Positions 1 through 11,322 of a stretch of DNA of 64,000 nt are shown here, in pieces. Within the stretch, counting starts at the first letter, position 1. The number at the start of each line of letters is the position of its first letter. The stretch is from Cerrena zonata (taxonomy: Eukaryota; Basidiomycota; Agaricomycetes; Polyporales; Cerrenaceae): positions 930,001 to 994,000 of the forward strand of contig JASBNA010000003.1 in the NCBI GenBank assembly GCA_038087015.1, written 5' to 3'. Both the position numbers and the translations under genes were made by a program. The notes under the pieces are model-generated. The model saw only the letters and a program-made list of their open reading frames with translations. It had not been told where the DNA came from and searched no databases.

Positions 1-1584
1 CTCTTTTTGGTCAGGCTATGGGTATACCCATGGGCCACAACCACCCTCACGGCCATCGAGGCAAACGGGGAAATTTCCGTCACCATCATCATGAAGAGGC
101 TAATGTACAGCGCAGTGCCCTTCTCGAGGAGTTCCGCTCTGACAAGTCGAAGACGTGGGAGCTTAAGGTTAGTCAGGCTGTCGTTCTCAACGAGGTCCCC
201 CTGCTTACTATAGTGATTCAGAATCTTATTGGTCATATTGTGGAGTTCAGCAGGGACCAGCATGGTTCTAGGTTTATTCAGACCCAACTAGAGTCTGCAA
301 ACGAAGAAGGAAGACAGCTTGTATATGGAGAAATAGTCCCCGCTCATACCGCTCAGTTAATTCAAGATGTCTTCGGTAACTATGTAAGTGCCGTGCCTAG
401 GTTCCTTATCTCAGGTGCTGATTACCTTCGATGTCCAGGTCGTTCAAAAACTACTCGAGTTCGGAACTCCTGCGGAGAGGGCCCAACTTGTATCTGCGAT
501 GGAGGGTAATATTCTCACACTTTCGTTGCACATGTACGGGTGCCGTGTGGTTCAGAAGGTCTGTCCATTCCGTTTGCCCCTGCTATGAGTAAATCGAAAT
601 TAATATCCCTGCTGGTGTCTAGGCCATAGAGCTCATTACCCCTGAACAACAAAGTGCCTTTGTAAATGAACTGGATGGCAATATTCTGAAATTGGTGAAA
701 GATGCTAACGGCAATCATGTAGGCTTTTCATGTTAGCTCTCCAAATCTGTGCCTGACCCTTCATCCACAGGTCATTCAGAAGATGATCCAGGCGGTTGCT
801 CCAGAGCGACTACCATTCGTGGAGGCGTTCCGAGGCCATGTGCATGAGCTCGCGACCCATCCTTTCGGATGCCGTGTCCTGCAGAGATGTTTGGAGAACA
901 TGCCCCAAGAGTATACTCGTCCATTGCTTGATGAAATGCTTGACCATGTCATCGACTTGATGAAGGATCAGTTTGGTGTACGTCCTTCTGTTATGTATCC
1001 CAATGCTTTCTGCTAATCATTGCGCAGAATTATGTTGTTCAATACGTCTTGGAGCATGGTCAGCCGCAAGACAACAAGTTCATTGTCTCCAAGTTACAAG
1101 GCAATATGCTCTTCATGGCTCAGCATAAATTCGCCTCCAATGTATGCGAGAAAGCGTTGGTCACGTCCACTCCTGAGATGCGTAGCGCGCTCATCGACGA
1201 GATTATCACGCCCAAGCGCGAAGGCGCCAATGTGGTCATGATGATGATGCGTGATCAGTATGCTAGTAGGTGTCGTAGCTTGATTGTGTTGGTTCGACCT
1301 TCTGATGGATGTCTTCCTGATTCTAGACTACGTCCTCCAGCGAGCATTGTCTGTTGTTGAAGGTGATCAGAAAGAAACCCTTGTGAACAAGATTAAACCA
1401 CAGCTCGTCCAATTGCGGAAACAGACTAGCCACTTCAGCAAACACCTCCTAGCTAGTAAGTGTAATAGCTGCTCAATACGTTGATTCGTACTTATAGTCA
1501 ACAGTCGACCGCCTCCTCGAGAAGTGCTCCCCTACAGATAACGCTAATAACGCGGCCGCCACCGCACCATCTGCCTCACCCTAA
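1..1584 (+). CDS. Pumilio-family (PUF) RNA-binding protein, 3' part, 5' end outside window
   Basis: PUF proteins bind 3'-UTR elements in the cytoplasm and repress or localise mRNAs. After splicing, eight Pumilio repeats are readable, beginning with GHIVEFSRDQHGSRFIQ and ending with a NYVLQ repeat, followed by a short tail and TAA at 1582-1584. Introns seen directly include 168-221 and one starting at 384. The base-reading residues of repeats 1 to 8 are SR..Q, NY..Q, CR..Q, NH..Q, CR..Q, NY..Q, SN..E and NY..Q, the set expected for a Puf3/Pumilio-class protein. Sequence before about position 18 is low-complexity His/Gly coding, so the true N-terminus lies upstream. The family call is very secure; the exact orthologue (Puf3 or Pumilio type) is inferred. 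Confidence 0.93.
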
Positions 1585-2204
1585 GGTCATTATAGTTGAG
1601 TATTAATTTCAATGTTCATAGAACATTTGAGTATCATCTACATCGCATTCGCCTACCCTACACTGCTTTCGCACTTGCTACTACGTTGCACCATCAGCAT
1701 TCTTACCTCGTCCGCTGTAATCCCCATTCGTTTCTTCAGTAGGATATCTTGCATCTTGGACTTGTCTATAGTGGATTTCGATTGCTTTCCAGTTTCAGCG
1801 TATACAAACCGTCCTTTTAGTCGTTCTCAACAGTTTTCCGTAACCAACCTAATCCTTTGCTTGTCATCTTGCATCACATAATATATGTCGTCTCACCAAT
1901 ATTTTTGGGCATTGGGTGCTATTCTTGCGTTGGAATTCTCAATCTTCTGTTTGCACGTGCTGGATTGTATGATGTGAGAGTGAATGACTGTAAGATTATA
2001 CCCGAGAGCGAATACGCAATAGGCTGTTACCTGTGTGCCGTTACGTGTGAAGGTGAAATCTCGTCAAACGTGGCCAAATACCAAGTTACCGCTCGTCAAG
2101 CTATTGACCACCTCTCTGCCACCACAACCTACAGCCCACTCTACGGCTACGTACTCGGTTGTATCTGGATACTCTGGCTTATTCTTGGGCTCTAATCAAC
2201 GACA
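1585..2204. other. Intergenic: PUF 3' UTR and SEC16 5' region
   Basis: This 620-bp gap holds only weak open frames. One at 1857-2195 would encode 112 residues with hydrophobic stretches but has no recognisable domain, and a 30-codon ATG frame lies near 1885. Both fit the leader or promoter of SEC16 as well as they fit genes. No repeat or RNA gene was seen. Confidence 0.5.
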
Positions 2205-5200
2205 ATGAGTACAGTAGAGGAGGCGGCTTCGCTGTTCGGCACGTCAGATGCTGCCAACGACCCATTTGCTTCTACTTTGGCTGAAAACACCGAGCCCTCT
2301 GACGCTAATATTCATGCTGGCAATGAACCCTTCTTTGATCAAAATTATGACTCTACTTCGGATATCTTTGGCACGACTACTTCCAATGACAATGGGGATT
2401 ACAATCCTTTAACTAATACGAACGAGACAACGACTTACACCAACGCTCACACCTGGAATGCTGTCCCACCTTCGTCGTACGATTATTCCTCGGGCTCCGG
2501 GCTTGCAAACGGCGACTCTACTCAAGGTCAACAGACTTATGGTGGTGTGACAGAAGTAAAGCATAACGGGTATCCTTCCTATGAGCCGGTGCAGTCGGTG
2601 CAGTCAGCTTATTCAGGTAAGCCTATTTTCCGGTGCTGGATTGAACTTTTCCTGACTTCCCATAGCCAACGGATCCCAGTACAACTCGACACAATATGCT
2701 AACGGCTATGATGCGTCGCAATACTCATACAATACTACTTCGTCGGTCTACTCGCCTCCAGTCCAGAGTCAGGTACCAACTGCTTATGACCCTTACGCGC
2801 ATCCCCAAACTACTTCTACTTCGAATTCACAGGCTATATATGACCCTTATAAGCCTTCTCAAGCATATGCCCCTCAACAAACGAAGCCATATGCCCACCC
2901 ACATTCTGTCCATACAGTACCCCCAGTAGAAGCCAAGTCTCAGCAGTCATTCACGGCTGATGTCCCACCACCAGTACCTTCAGCTTCTGTCTATAGGCCT
3001 AAGACAAGCAACGCTTATGACCCTCCTCTACCTCCTCCAAAGCCTTCGAGACGTACTAGTGGATGGCAAGTCCCCACCTCCCCTGGAATGACTGCGTCAT
3101 ACCCTCTGCCGAATACAGTCGTACAGCCCATTCTATCTCCGCCACCTCCACCCCGTTCTGTAAATAGACAGCATACCCAACCAGCGAGTCCACCGTCCTA
3201 TGCACCTGGTATGTCTCTCTCTGTTTTTTTACACATCATTATAGCCTTGACCAACTCCTCCTAGCTCCCGGACCACAAGTTGACCGTTATAATACCTTGC
3301 CTCCTCACATTGGAACCCAACCGACCGGCGAATATGCTTCCGAAACACATTGGTCGCAACCTTCTCCTCCACAGTCTTTCGGTAAATCTAGTTATGCACC
3401 CCCGGAACAGTCTGTGCCCTCTCGATACTCGCCTTCTAACATACCACCGGCGTCGGTCGTATCAGAAGGTAGCTGGGCGAATCTCGATCAAACTGTATCA
3501 CAGGTTATGGACGATAACAATCTCTATCATCCTCATTCCAATCCGGAGCCAGCTGCGCCAAACTCGGAAGGTGTCTCGCAGAATGTTGCCTCAGAACCTT
3601 CAGGCGACGACTTTATTCATACGAATGGTGACTCATGGGGTATTGGGGCAGAACCTGCTCACATAACTCCCAACACTGTAGGCATCAAACCGTCATCTCC
3701 GCCTATATCCCCTTACAATCCAATGGGTAATGGGCACCATGCGAGTTCATCCTCACGGCAGCATTCTCCGGCACGTTCAAGATCTCCAGGAAGTACTTCT
3801 ATCCGCTCTTGGGGAAGTGGGAAACGTCAAAGCGTCGTCGCTTCACCTCCACCTCAAGTACACGACTATAACCATCCTCCCCCTGCGCGAAGTATTTACG
3901 ATCCTCCCATCATCCCACCTTCTCAGAGGACTGCTTCTCCATCAGTCATGTCTATCCGGTCCACTACCAGTAAGAATACATACGATGCTTACACCCCCAG
4001 CAATGGTACGGATGCATTCGCGGCTCGTGATCGATCTATGTCAAATGCGTCTTTGCTCTCAGTCTCGTCGTCTACTCACGACCCATACGCGCCATCACTT
4101 TACCCACAGTCTCGTCAACAATCTGTGGACGATACAATCCATGGAGCTGCCTTCCAAAATGGTTCTTCTGACCATTCATTTACTCCGTCTTCGTACGGCA
4201 GCCAAGTGTTGTCAACAGGCCCTCGTCCCACACATACTCCCTATGCTCCTTCACCTTCACTACTGGGGACTAATGATCCTTTAGGACGAGCATCCGCTCG
4301 TATTCCAGTGATCAGTTTTGGGTTTGGGGGACGAATAGTAACTTGTTTCCATGGTTCATCGTCATTGAATACCGGATTCGATGTTGCTCTATCCTCGAGA
4401 CCGTCAACGGATGTACATTTCCGTGTGTTGAACAAAGTGATTCCGGAGTCTGCTCTCGATGCTTCATCAGCACAATTCCCTGGTCCGTTGTTCTCAGACC
4501 CAGGTACACCGTCGACGAGTATCATCGGAAGTGGAGCGGCTGCGCAGACCAAAGCGAAGAAAGCCCGTGTTATCAAGTATCTTGAAGAAAGGGCTGAAGA
4601 GATCTCTCAGGGTATCGGATATTTGCAACAAGGAAATACAGACGGTCAAAATGCACAGGCTAAACATGTTCTCGTCAAATTGTTGAAGGTCATGGTTGAA
4701 AACGATGGCCGACTTTCTGGGAGGTAAACCTAAATGTCTTGCACTATCTATAAGCCACTAATCTCATAACAGTGCTCCAATTGATACCTCTGTACGAGCG
4801 GCGCTCCTTCCGTACATCTCGAACTCGGATGTACAAACAGACGGTTTGAAGACAGCAGTTTCGATTGGTTTTCCTCGCGTTGGTGACTCCCATCCCGGCG
4901 ATTTAACATCGCCGCCGTATCCTGCCATACCTTCCATTGTCCACGATACTGGAGATTCGCCCATAGCAGTGAACACACTACGAGCATCCAACCTTGATCG
5001 TATTCAGGAATTCCTGATACGAGGCGAGCGTCGCGCAGCTTTCCAGTACGCCGCAGACGAGAAGTTATGGGCACATGCTATGGTCATCGCTAGCAGCATT
5101 GACAAGGAAGCATGGAAGGATGTAGTCAGCGAATTTGTTCGAACGGAGCTCACCAATACTCCCACTGTCGCCGGGGTATCGAAGCCTTCCGCTTTGGATG

Positions 5201-7619
5201 GTCGTGAACCATTGAAAGTTGCGTACAGCTTGTTCGCGGGTCAAGGTGCTGCTTCAGGTAAGTTTGCATCCAATGCATACTACTTAGTCGAATTTATACT
5301 TATCTACCAAATAGTCCAGGAGTTACTACCGCCGAAACCTTTAGTCAACAGTGCGCCTGCTGTTCACACTCTACAGTCACTACAGGTTCTCTCGCCACCT
5401 GCCATGCTTGCCGGATCAGGATTCACGCCCATGACGCCTAACTTCCCTCAAACCGTGCAGGCTGCTCCCATTCCTCCTTCGACACTCGCCAAGTGGACTG
5501 AGACTGCTGCTATGATGATATCGAGCCCTATGACGAACGAGACTTCGTCTGCGTTGACTAGTCTGGGTGATCAACTGGCGGCCAATGGTTGGGTTGAAGC
5601 GGCACATTGTTGGTATGTCTTACACCCCAGATCCGGGATAATATACAGGCCATTGACATGACTATCTATTTAGCTACCTTTTGTCCCCGCAAACTTCTCC
5701 ATTCGGTGGTATCGGCGTCCCTTCATGTAGAGTGCACCTACTCGGGGCGAGTCCTAGCACGACTCCTAGCTTCTGGAAAGACCCAGATACGATTATATTA
5801 TCGGAGATTGTTGAATTTGCATTGTCATTGGTTCCTAGTGTGAAGGGCCAGGAACCATTCAACGGTCTGCCGCACCTTCAAGCTTACAGGTTAATTCGTG
5901 CGATGTCTCTTGCGGAGTTAGGCTATGACCAGCAAGCGAACAGGTAAAGGATTATTCCTATTTCATTGAGGTACCTGCTCACTTGTGTTCTCCAGGTACT
6001 GCGAAGCCATCACACAGTCAATAAGCCGCTCGTCGCCCTACATTCATGCGACATTGGTTGAGCAGCTCAAGGGCCTTTCGGATCGACTTATTGCGGCTCC
6101 TCATGTGGACAAGTCGGGTTCATGGATTGGTACGAAGATGGCTAAACCTAGTTTGGATAAGCTAGGTAACTGGTTAGAAGGACGCTTCACGAGCTTCATT
6201 GCCGGCGAAGCTGATTCGCCCCAGATGGAGGACCATCGAGGGAAGGAGCGTGCGTTCGGCGGGCCGTTCACCCATTACAGCACGATATCGTCCACGACAA
6301 CCTCAGCTATTCCCTCGCCTCATATGTCCACCACGGATCTCACGGAAATACCACCAACGCCACCATACCGAACAGGTTCTGCAATGGCACTCAGGTCCTC
6401 AGCTGGTCAACAGGTACCTATCAATCGAGCATCTTCCGCGATGGATTACATCCGCCGGAAAGCTTCACCCGTTCCAAGGGTGTCATCGGCAAATGCTCTC
6501 ACGGCGACAATACCCAATACACCTTCGTTCCCTCCGCACAGTTATGGAACGAATGGACTCACTCCCAAGGTGAATGGACCATCCGGGAATAGACTCGCTG
6601 AGATCACCCCGCAAGAGTTGTCCCCAACCACACCATCTCAAACCAATGGAAGTTGGTGGGGTGTCACTGACTCAGGTGTACCAACACCCACGGCAGCGTC
6701 GTTTGTTACGACAAGCGTTCCAGTGCCCGAGTCGTCTGACGGTTTTATTTCCCTGATGGATGACCCTGCGTTGTCCCTTGCGCCATCACCAGCTCCTAGT
6801 TCGTTCAACAGGACCTTTTCAAGTTCCACCGATGTCGACGTTGATGATGATGACCTCGGTCTCAGCAACAAGTCGCATAAACCGCCTCAGCCGATACAGA
6901 AAGTAGACTCTCAACAGTCGTCATCGTCCAGTTCAACTGTAGAAGAGCCAAGAACGGAACCTTCGAAGACTGAGGAGAGGCCTGGTAAGTCATATATCAT
7001 AGCCTCGATAGTTATTATGTCTAATTTTCTACGATACAGAACCTAAGCAACAATCTTCTGGAGGATGGTTAAGTAAGTTGTGGGGAGGAGGTGCGAAAAG
7101 TGATAAGCCAGCACCTATAAAAGCGAATCTGGGAGAGACTCAGACCTCCTTTTATTATGACAAGGATCTCAAACGCTGGGTCAACAAAAACGTATGTCTC
7201 TTTAACATCGTCGTTTTATCTTAATGACTAACAAACCCATCTTCGTGGTACAGGCTTCTTCTGAACCCGCCAAATCGTCTGCTCCACCCCCACCACCTAG
7301 GGCGCAAACAGCTTCACCAGGAACAGCTGGTGCGAGGATGTCGGGCTTATCACCGGCACCTCCACCTCCTGCGCGACCAGCGACAACTGTTGATTTGAGC
7401 GAGCCTCCCAGGAAGCCGCCTATGCGTATTCGCTCCAACCTCGTTCCACCCGAAACTGCATCTGCACCTACAACACCTGCTTCAAGCACGATGTCTCCCA
7501 TGAATGGACCGCCTACTCCTGGGTTGAATGGTCCACCGAGTGCTCGTCTAAAGACGCAAGCCAAGAGAAGTGTTCGCAGTCGTTACGTAGACGTATTCCA
7601 GCAACAAGGTGCTGCATAA
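2205..7619 (+). CDS. SEC16: COPII coat assembly protein Sec16
   Basis: Sec16 is the peripheral ER scaffold that marks ER exit sites and organises Sec23/24 and Sec13/31. The model starts at MSTVEEAASLF, whose acidic N-terminus is typical, and has about eight short introns, giving roughly 1,650 residues. The first third is a disordered Pro/Ser/Tyr-rich region. The central conserved domain, an ancestral coatomer element that binds Sec13, spans about 4.3-5.9 kb and includes NLDRIQEFLIRGERRAAFQY and AADEKLWAHAMVIAS. A second Ser/Pro-rich region follows. Near 7.05-7.19 kb the conserved C-terminal segment reads GWLSKLWGGG, then FYYDKDLKRWVNK, and the last exon is proline-rich. Length and domain order match fungal Sec16. 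It is convergent with OST3. I consider the family secure; exon edges in the disordered parts are less certain. Confidence 0.93.
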
Positions 7620-7803
7620 TAGACTTCTTGGTATACATTTGCATTTTGGACATGTTTTCGTGATTATTGTATCTTATATATTTCCTTTGTTGGTTTCAAT
7701 CGTATTATTTGCTCAAGGACTGCTATTGAAATTTGCCTGACCGTGTCTCAAGTGTGCAAGACGTAACAATCTATTCAGTAGTCGAAGTCTGTGATAATTT
7801 AAA

Positions 7804-9033
7804 TTACAGAAGCAATTTGAAAGGATAACCTACGAAGACAATATATGAGCTTCACCGATGAATCATACGCAAACAAGTTGGCTTACCTCTGTTTTTAACT
7901 CTGAATAGTGAAACGAGCACAGAATACATGATGAAAATGACAAACGACCAGAGGTATACCTGAGCTCTTTGGCGTCTTGGGGATGATGTGTAAGGAGTGA
8001 CGACGGTGAGCATAAGAATAGCTGATCCCAAAAGACCGTCTAAAAATACATTTATTAGCATAGTGCCGCCACGTCTATTAGGGGGGAACGTACATGTCAT
8101 AGCAACCACTTGTGTTTCTTGGCCGAACTGGTTCTGATATCCTGGAGCAATCCATTGACCGTTAGGACCGCTGTTAGGTGCACCACGAATCCTAGTGAAC
8201 ATGTGTCCAGCTGTCATGATCAGGATGGTGAGAACAGTTCCGGCTGCCCAGGTCCAACGAGATTGCAGGATGGGGGCAATGAAGCGGAGGGTAACAGCAA
8301 AGATGACACCGAACGCAGCAACAGTAGCCCAACGGCCCCAGTCAATGGGTGCCTTGTAGGGAATTGGGACAGGTGTGTGCTGAGAAAGCGACTCTGCGAG
8401 AGGACCAGCTTCGAAACCACTATAATTATACATTAATATTGAATATGTAAGTGATACCAACATTGAAGTTTTGCTTACTAGCTAAAGTCGTAAGTGAAGG
8501 GTGACGTCTTGCCGCTTGGTGATTTACGAGGACCTTCAGCTGCGGGATAGACGTGAACTATAGGAGCCGATTGCATTCCAAGCTGTTCATAGAATTATTA
8601 GATTAGCAGACACTCAACATAAAGCTGCTTACCTTTTGGAAAACCGCCATGCCGTTGTCGAAATCAAGACTGGCAAAGAAATGAGTGTCACGCTGCTCAG
8701 CAGGTACTTTCTGCCAAGCTTTCGCGACTTGATTGAAAGACGGGTTGAACTCCCTGTGTATATCACCCTTAATTAGAATTAAAGGATCGTAGGTATACAC
8801 TCATTTGCTTACTTGCAGGGAGAACACCTCCGCTTTGGATCCAGTGCAGTAAACTGAACCGAGGAGGACCATGTTCGCTTAGGTGAGGTCAAGAGATTAT
8901 AGACCCTCTCGTCAAGTGGGATAACGCCTTTGTTAGCAGCTGCTAATTTGACGAGCTCCGCATGAGGATCCTCCTTCGCAACAACAAAGGACAGTGGCAA
9001 TAACAAGAAACTCAAGAGCGGTAGCAAGTACAT
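7804..9033 (-). CDS. OST3: Oligosaccharyltransferase OST3/OST6 subunit
   Basis: This subunit of the ER oligosaccharyltransferase carries a lumenal thioredoxin-like domain that holds acceptor proteins during N-glycosylation. The start MYLLPLLSFLLLPLSFVVA is a clear signal peptide. The lumenal domain contains a redox motif C-S-P-C, split by an intron just after its second cysteine and continuing as KEFNPSFNQVAKAWQ. Four hydrophobic helices follow, including WATVAAFGVIFAVTLRFI and YLWSFVIFIMYSVLVSLF. A last small exon adds GYPFKLLL and the stop, a C-terminus like that of known Ost3/Ost6 proteins. The intact CXXC supports oxidoreductase function. Ost3 and Ost6 are paralogues in yeast; most basidiomycetes appear to have one, so the symbol is by analogy. 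Confidence 0.93.
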
Positions 9034-9587
9034 GGATGAATGGAATTGAATAGTAAGATGGTCATGAACGCTTCATGCTGTCGTGGCGCGTTAACTCGAT
9101 CACAGTGCGCTCCAGCGCTTCTCCACACTTCTTCCCTTATATAGTAAGAATGTACAGCTTAACTCAGACATTTCAAGTAACTTACTACCGTACTCATGCA
9201 TTTATATTACTGATATGTCTCGTCATTCTACTATCATAAATGATCAGCAATAAGTTCAGAGTAACTTGGGGAGTTTTGAATATCACTAACTGTTGCGGTC
9301 GCTGCATCTCCAAGTGCCAATAACTTCCGCCATAGACAGCGAGCAGAGTCCCGATGGAAGATATCTCGAGAAGAAGATGATGAAATTGGTGCTAATGATA
9401 CTGAGCGGTTCTACTATACAGGTATTCAAAAATTAGATAATACAAAGACTGTAAGAGAGGAGAGAGCTGTTAGGAATCAATCAAAAAATACAGGAGTAAA
9501 GTAACATAGAGGTTAGCCATCAGTCATTAAATCATGAACATATCAGTGGAGCACTTTGACAATTGTGAAGTGAGAACCGGACTATTT
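9034..9587. other. Intergenic: OST3 promoter and ORP 3' flank
   Basis: 554 bp between the OST3 start and the end of the next minus-strand gene. It is AT-rich with no open frame longer than shadows and no repeat. It should contain the OST3 promoter. Confidence 0.5.
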
Positions 9588-10583
9588 TTATGCTGTCTCA
9601 GTAGGGCCAGATGCCTTTTCATTGTAGACACCGTTCCGCTCAACTGTATCGGTGTATTTGCCTGAGGCAAATCCGAAGGCGTTGTAATCGACGTTTCTGA
9701 GGTTCCAAAGCAAACAGAAGAGGAAAACGGGCCCAGCAAATAAGTCGAGTATGCCGTAGAAGATCATCTCGGAGGTAGGTTTGATCACATTCCCGCCCTC
9801 AGAAAGACCCCAACAGATTGGATAGAGGACAAGAAGGAATGAGAGCCATCCGGAGAGAACTCTGTATCCGCTCTTTGGCACTCCTCCCGATGCAAAAGTG
9901 GTCCGTGGAGCACGGAAAAGCAGCTCATACCTTGATACAAAATTCATAAATATCATAACCTACAATTCAGTGGAGAGACATACCAAATGTACAAAAGGGA
10001 AACACCACCGAAGGTGTAATAGCCCCATTTATAAGTAGATGGGACTAATGCGCCAATAAGTCCGGTGATAACGAGGACAATGCCCATAAAGACCACCGTC
10101 AATATGTCAGCGAGGGAAAGGCCAGTAAGGAGCAGGACCGTGAGAAGGAGCAGTGGTAGGGTAATGAACCATTGGATATAGCGCACAAACTGATCACGAA
10201 GTCAATATTGCTGTATAAGATACGTCTTGGTTTGTACCTACCCAGATCTGTCGTGTCTCTCCCTGGTCTCTGAACTCAACGGCGACGGGCGTAGCACCAA
10301 GATCCGAAGCCATGGAGAAGTAGGTAATACTCGCGGTAGTTAAAACGACCACTGCAATTTGGTGGAACACCCTTGTGCCACGAGGCCTCTGTTTCAGAGA
10401 ACAAAGTCAGTCGCGTATATAGAGATCATGCGGGAGATTACCAACCATCCAATCAAGAGCAATTGCTACCAACAGAGACAATCCCATAACCGAGAAGACT
10501 GCCCAAAGCCAGTCGGAACCAGCTCGGGAGATATTAAGGTTCGCATTGGGTGGATTAATGTCCAAAGCATCGTTGCCAGCCAT
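9588..10583 (-). CDS. Opsin-related seven-helix protein (Hsp30/Mrh1/Yro2 type)
   Basis: A fungal member of the microbial rhodopsin superfamily, located in plasma membrane in its relatives. The start MAGNDALDINPPNANLNISR was chosen because the first helix follows directly. Three or so introns separate the helices. Helix C reads RYIQWFITLPLLLLT, aligning with the bacteriorhodopsin motif; the proton acceptor Asp is Gln and the proton donor Asp is Thr. Helix G reads GILDLFAGPVFLFCLLW, where the retinal-binding lysine is replaced by Gly in the otherwise typical LD-x-x-A-K-P-V-F motif. The protein therefore belongs with opsin-related proteins (ORPs), not photoactive pumps. In yeast such proteins are stress induced. 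A TATA box lies 92 bp upstream. The fold is certain; the role is unknown. Confidence 0.92.
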
Positions 10584-11322
10584 GGTTGAGAGATAAAGTT
10601 CGGGAAACGGTGTAAGGGACGTTCGACTTGATGTGATTGGGACAAGACGCTGCAGTTTACCAAGGTTACAGGGGTATATATATTCATTTCGAGAGGGTTT
10701 CCCTCCAGTAGAATACCCATGAGTCAGCATACCATTCAATTCCGAACCTGCTAGAGTGCTTCGGAAACCCTCGGTCGAATACAAGAGATAAAGCGCTCCA
10801 GACAACACTTCGCGAAACCAATAGAACGTCTCGATGTCATGAAGGTCCGGGTGTGACCATCTGGAGTTCTAGGCAATGTCTTAAGTTCCTTGAAGTCCGA
10901 ACCAGAGGTTCACAGAGTATGAATCATCCAGGTCTGGAACAGTCCCGAGTTCGCCGTACTTGCCTATTATGTCGGTACGTCAACGCTCGAGAGTTTGGTA
11001 TGACGTCATTGACCCTTTTGCTACGAGGAGATCCGAAGGAAATGTGCTGGTATCCGTACCATTTCGAAGATGGCGGGAATAGGAGGTGAGTAACGTCAGA
11101 TTATGGGAGGTCATATGCCACACCCAAAACCCCGATTGTTTTTTGTGGCGTAAGATGAATGACCATTCGTCCGATATTCAAGAAATATATACTTATGCTT
11201 ATCCATTCTGTCGGCCTTGAGATTGGCTAGACCATCAAAGAAGAGTTGTGTAGTGAATTGAGAAGTGGCCCTGTGAACAAAGCCACTGTAAGTCCGTAAC
11301 TGATAATACAAGTGTAGCATCC
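10584..11322. other. Intergenic: opsin-related gene promoter region
   Basis: About 740 bp between the opsin-related gene and the stop of the next minus-strand gene. It contains a TATA box at 10675-10682, an adjacent CCCCT (minus-strand) stress-element-like pentamer, and a two-unit heat-shock-like TTCGCGAA at 10809-10816. No coding sequence was recognised. Confidence 0.5.
10675..10682 (-). promoter_or_regulatory. TATA box of the opsin-related gene
   Basis: An alternating TA run reads TATATATA on both strands, 92 bp before the ATG at 10583. Directly beside it the minus strand reads CCCCT, which matches the yeast STRE core. The TATA assignment rests on position and sequence; the STRE reading is only suggestive because a pentamer occurs often by chance. 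Confidence 0.5.

Noticed and set aside
1857..2195. 112-codon ORF between PUF and SEC16
   Set aside because: No recognisable domain, lies where the SEC16 leader is expected, and has no splice-linked exons.
9588..10583. Light-driven proton pump
   Set aside because: The retinal lysine is Gly and both key Asp residues are missing.
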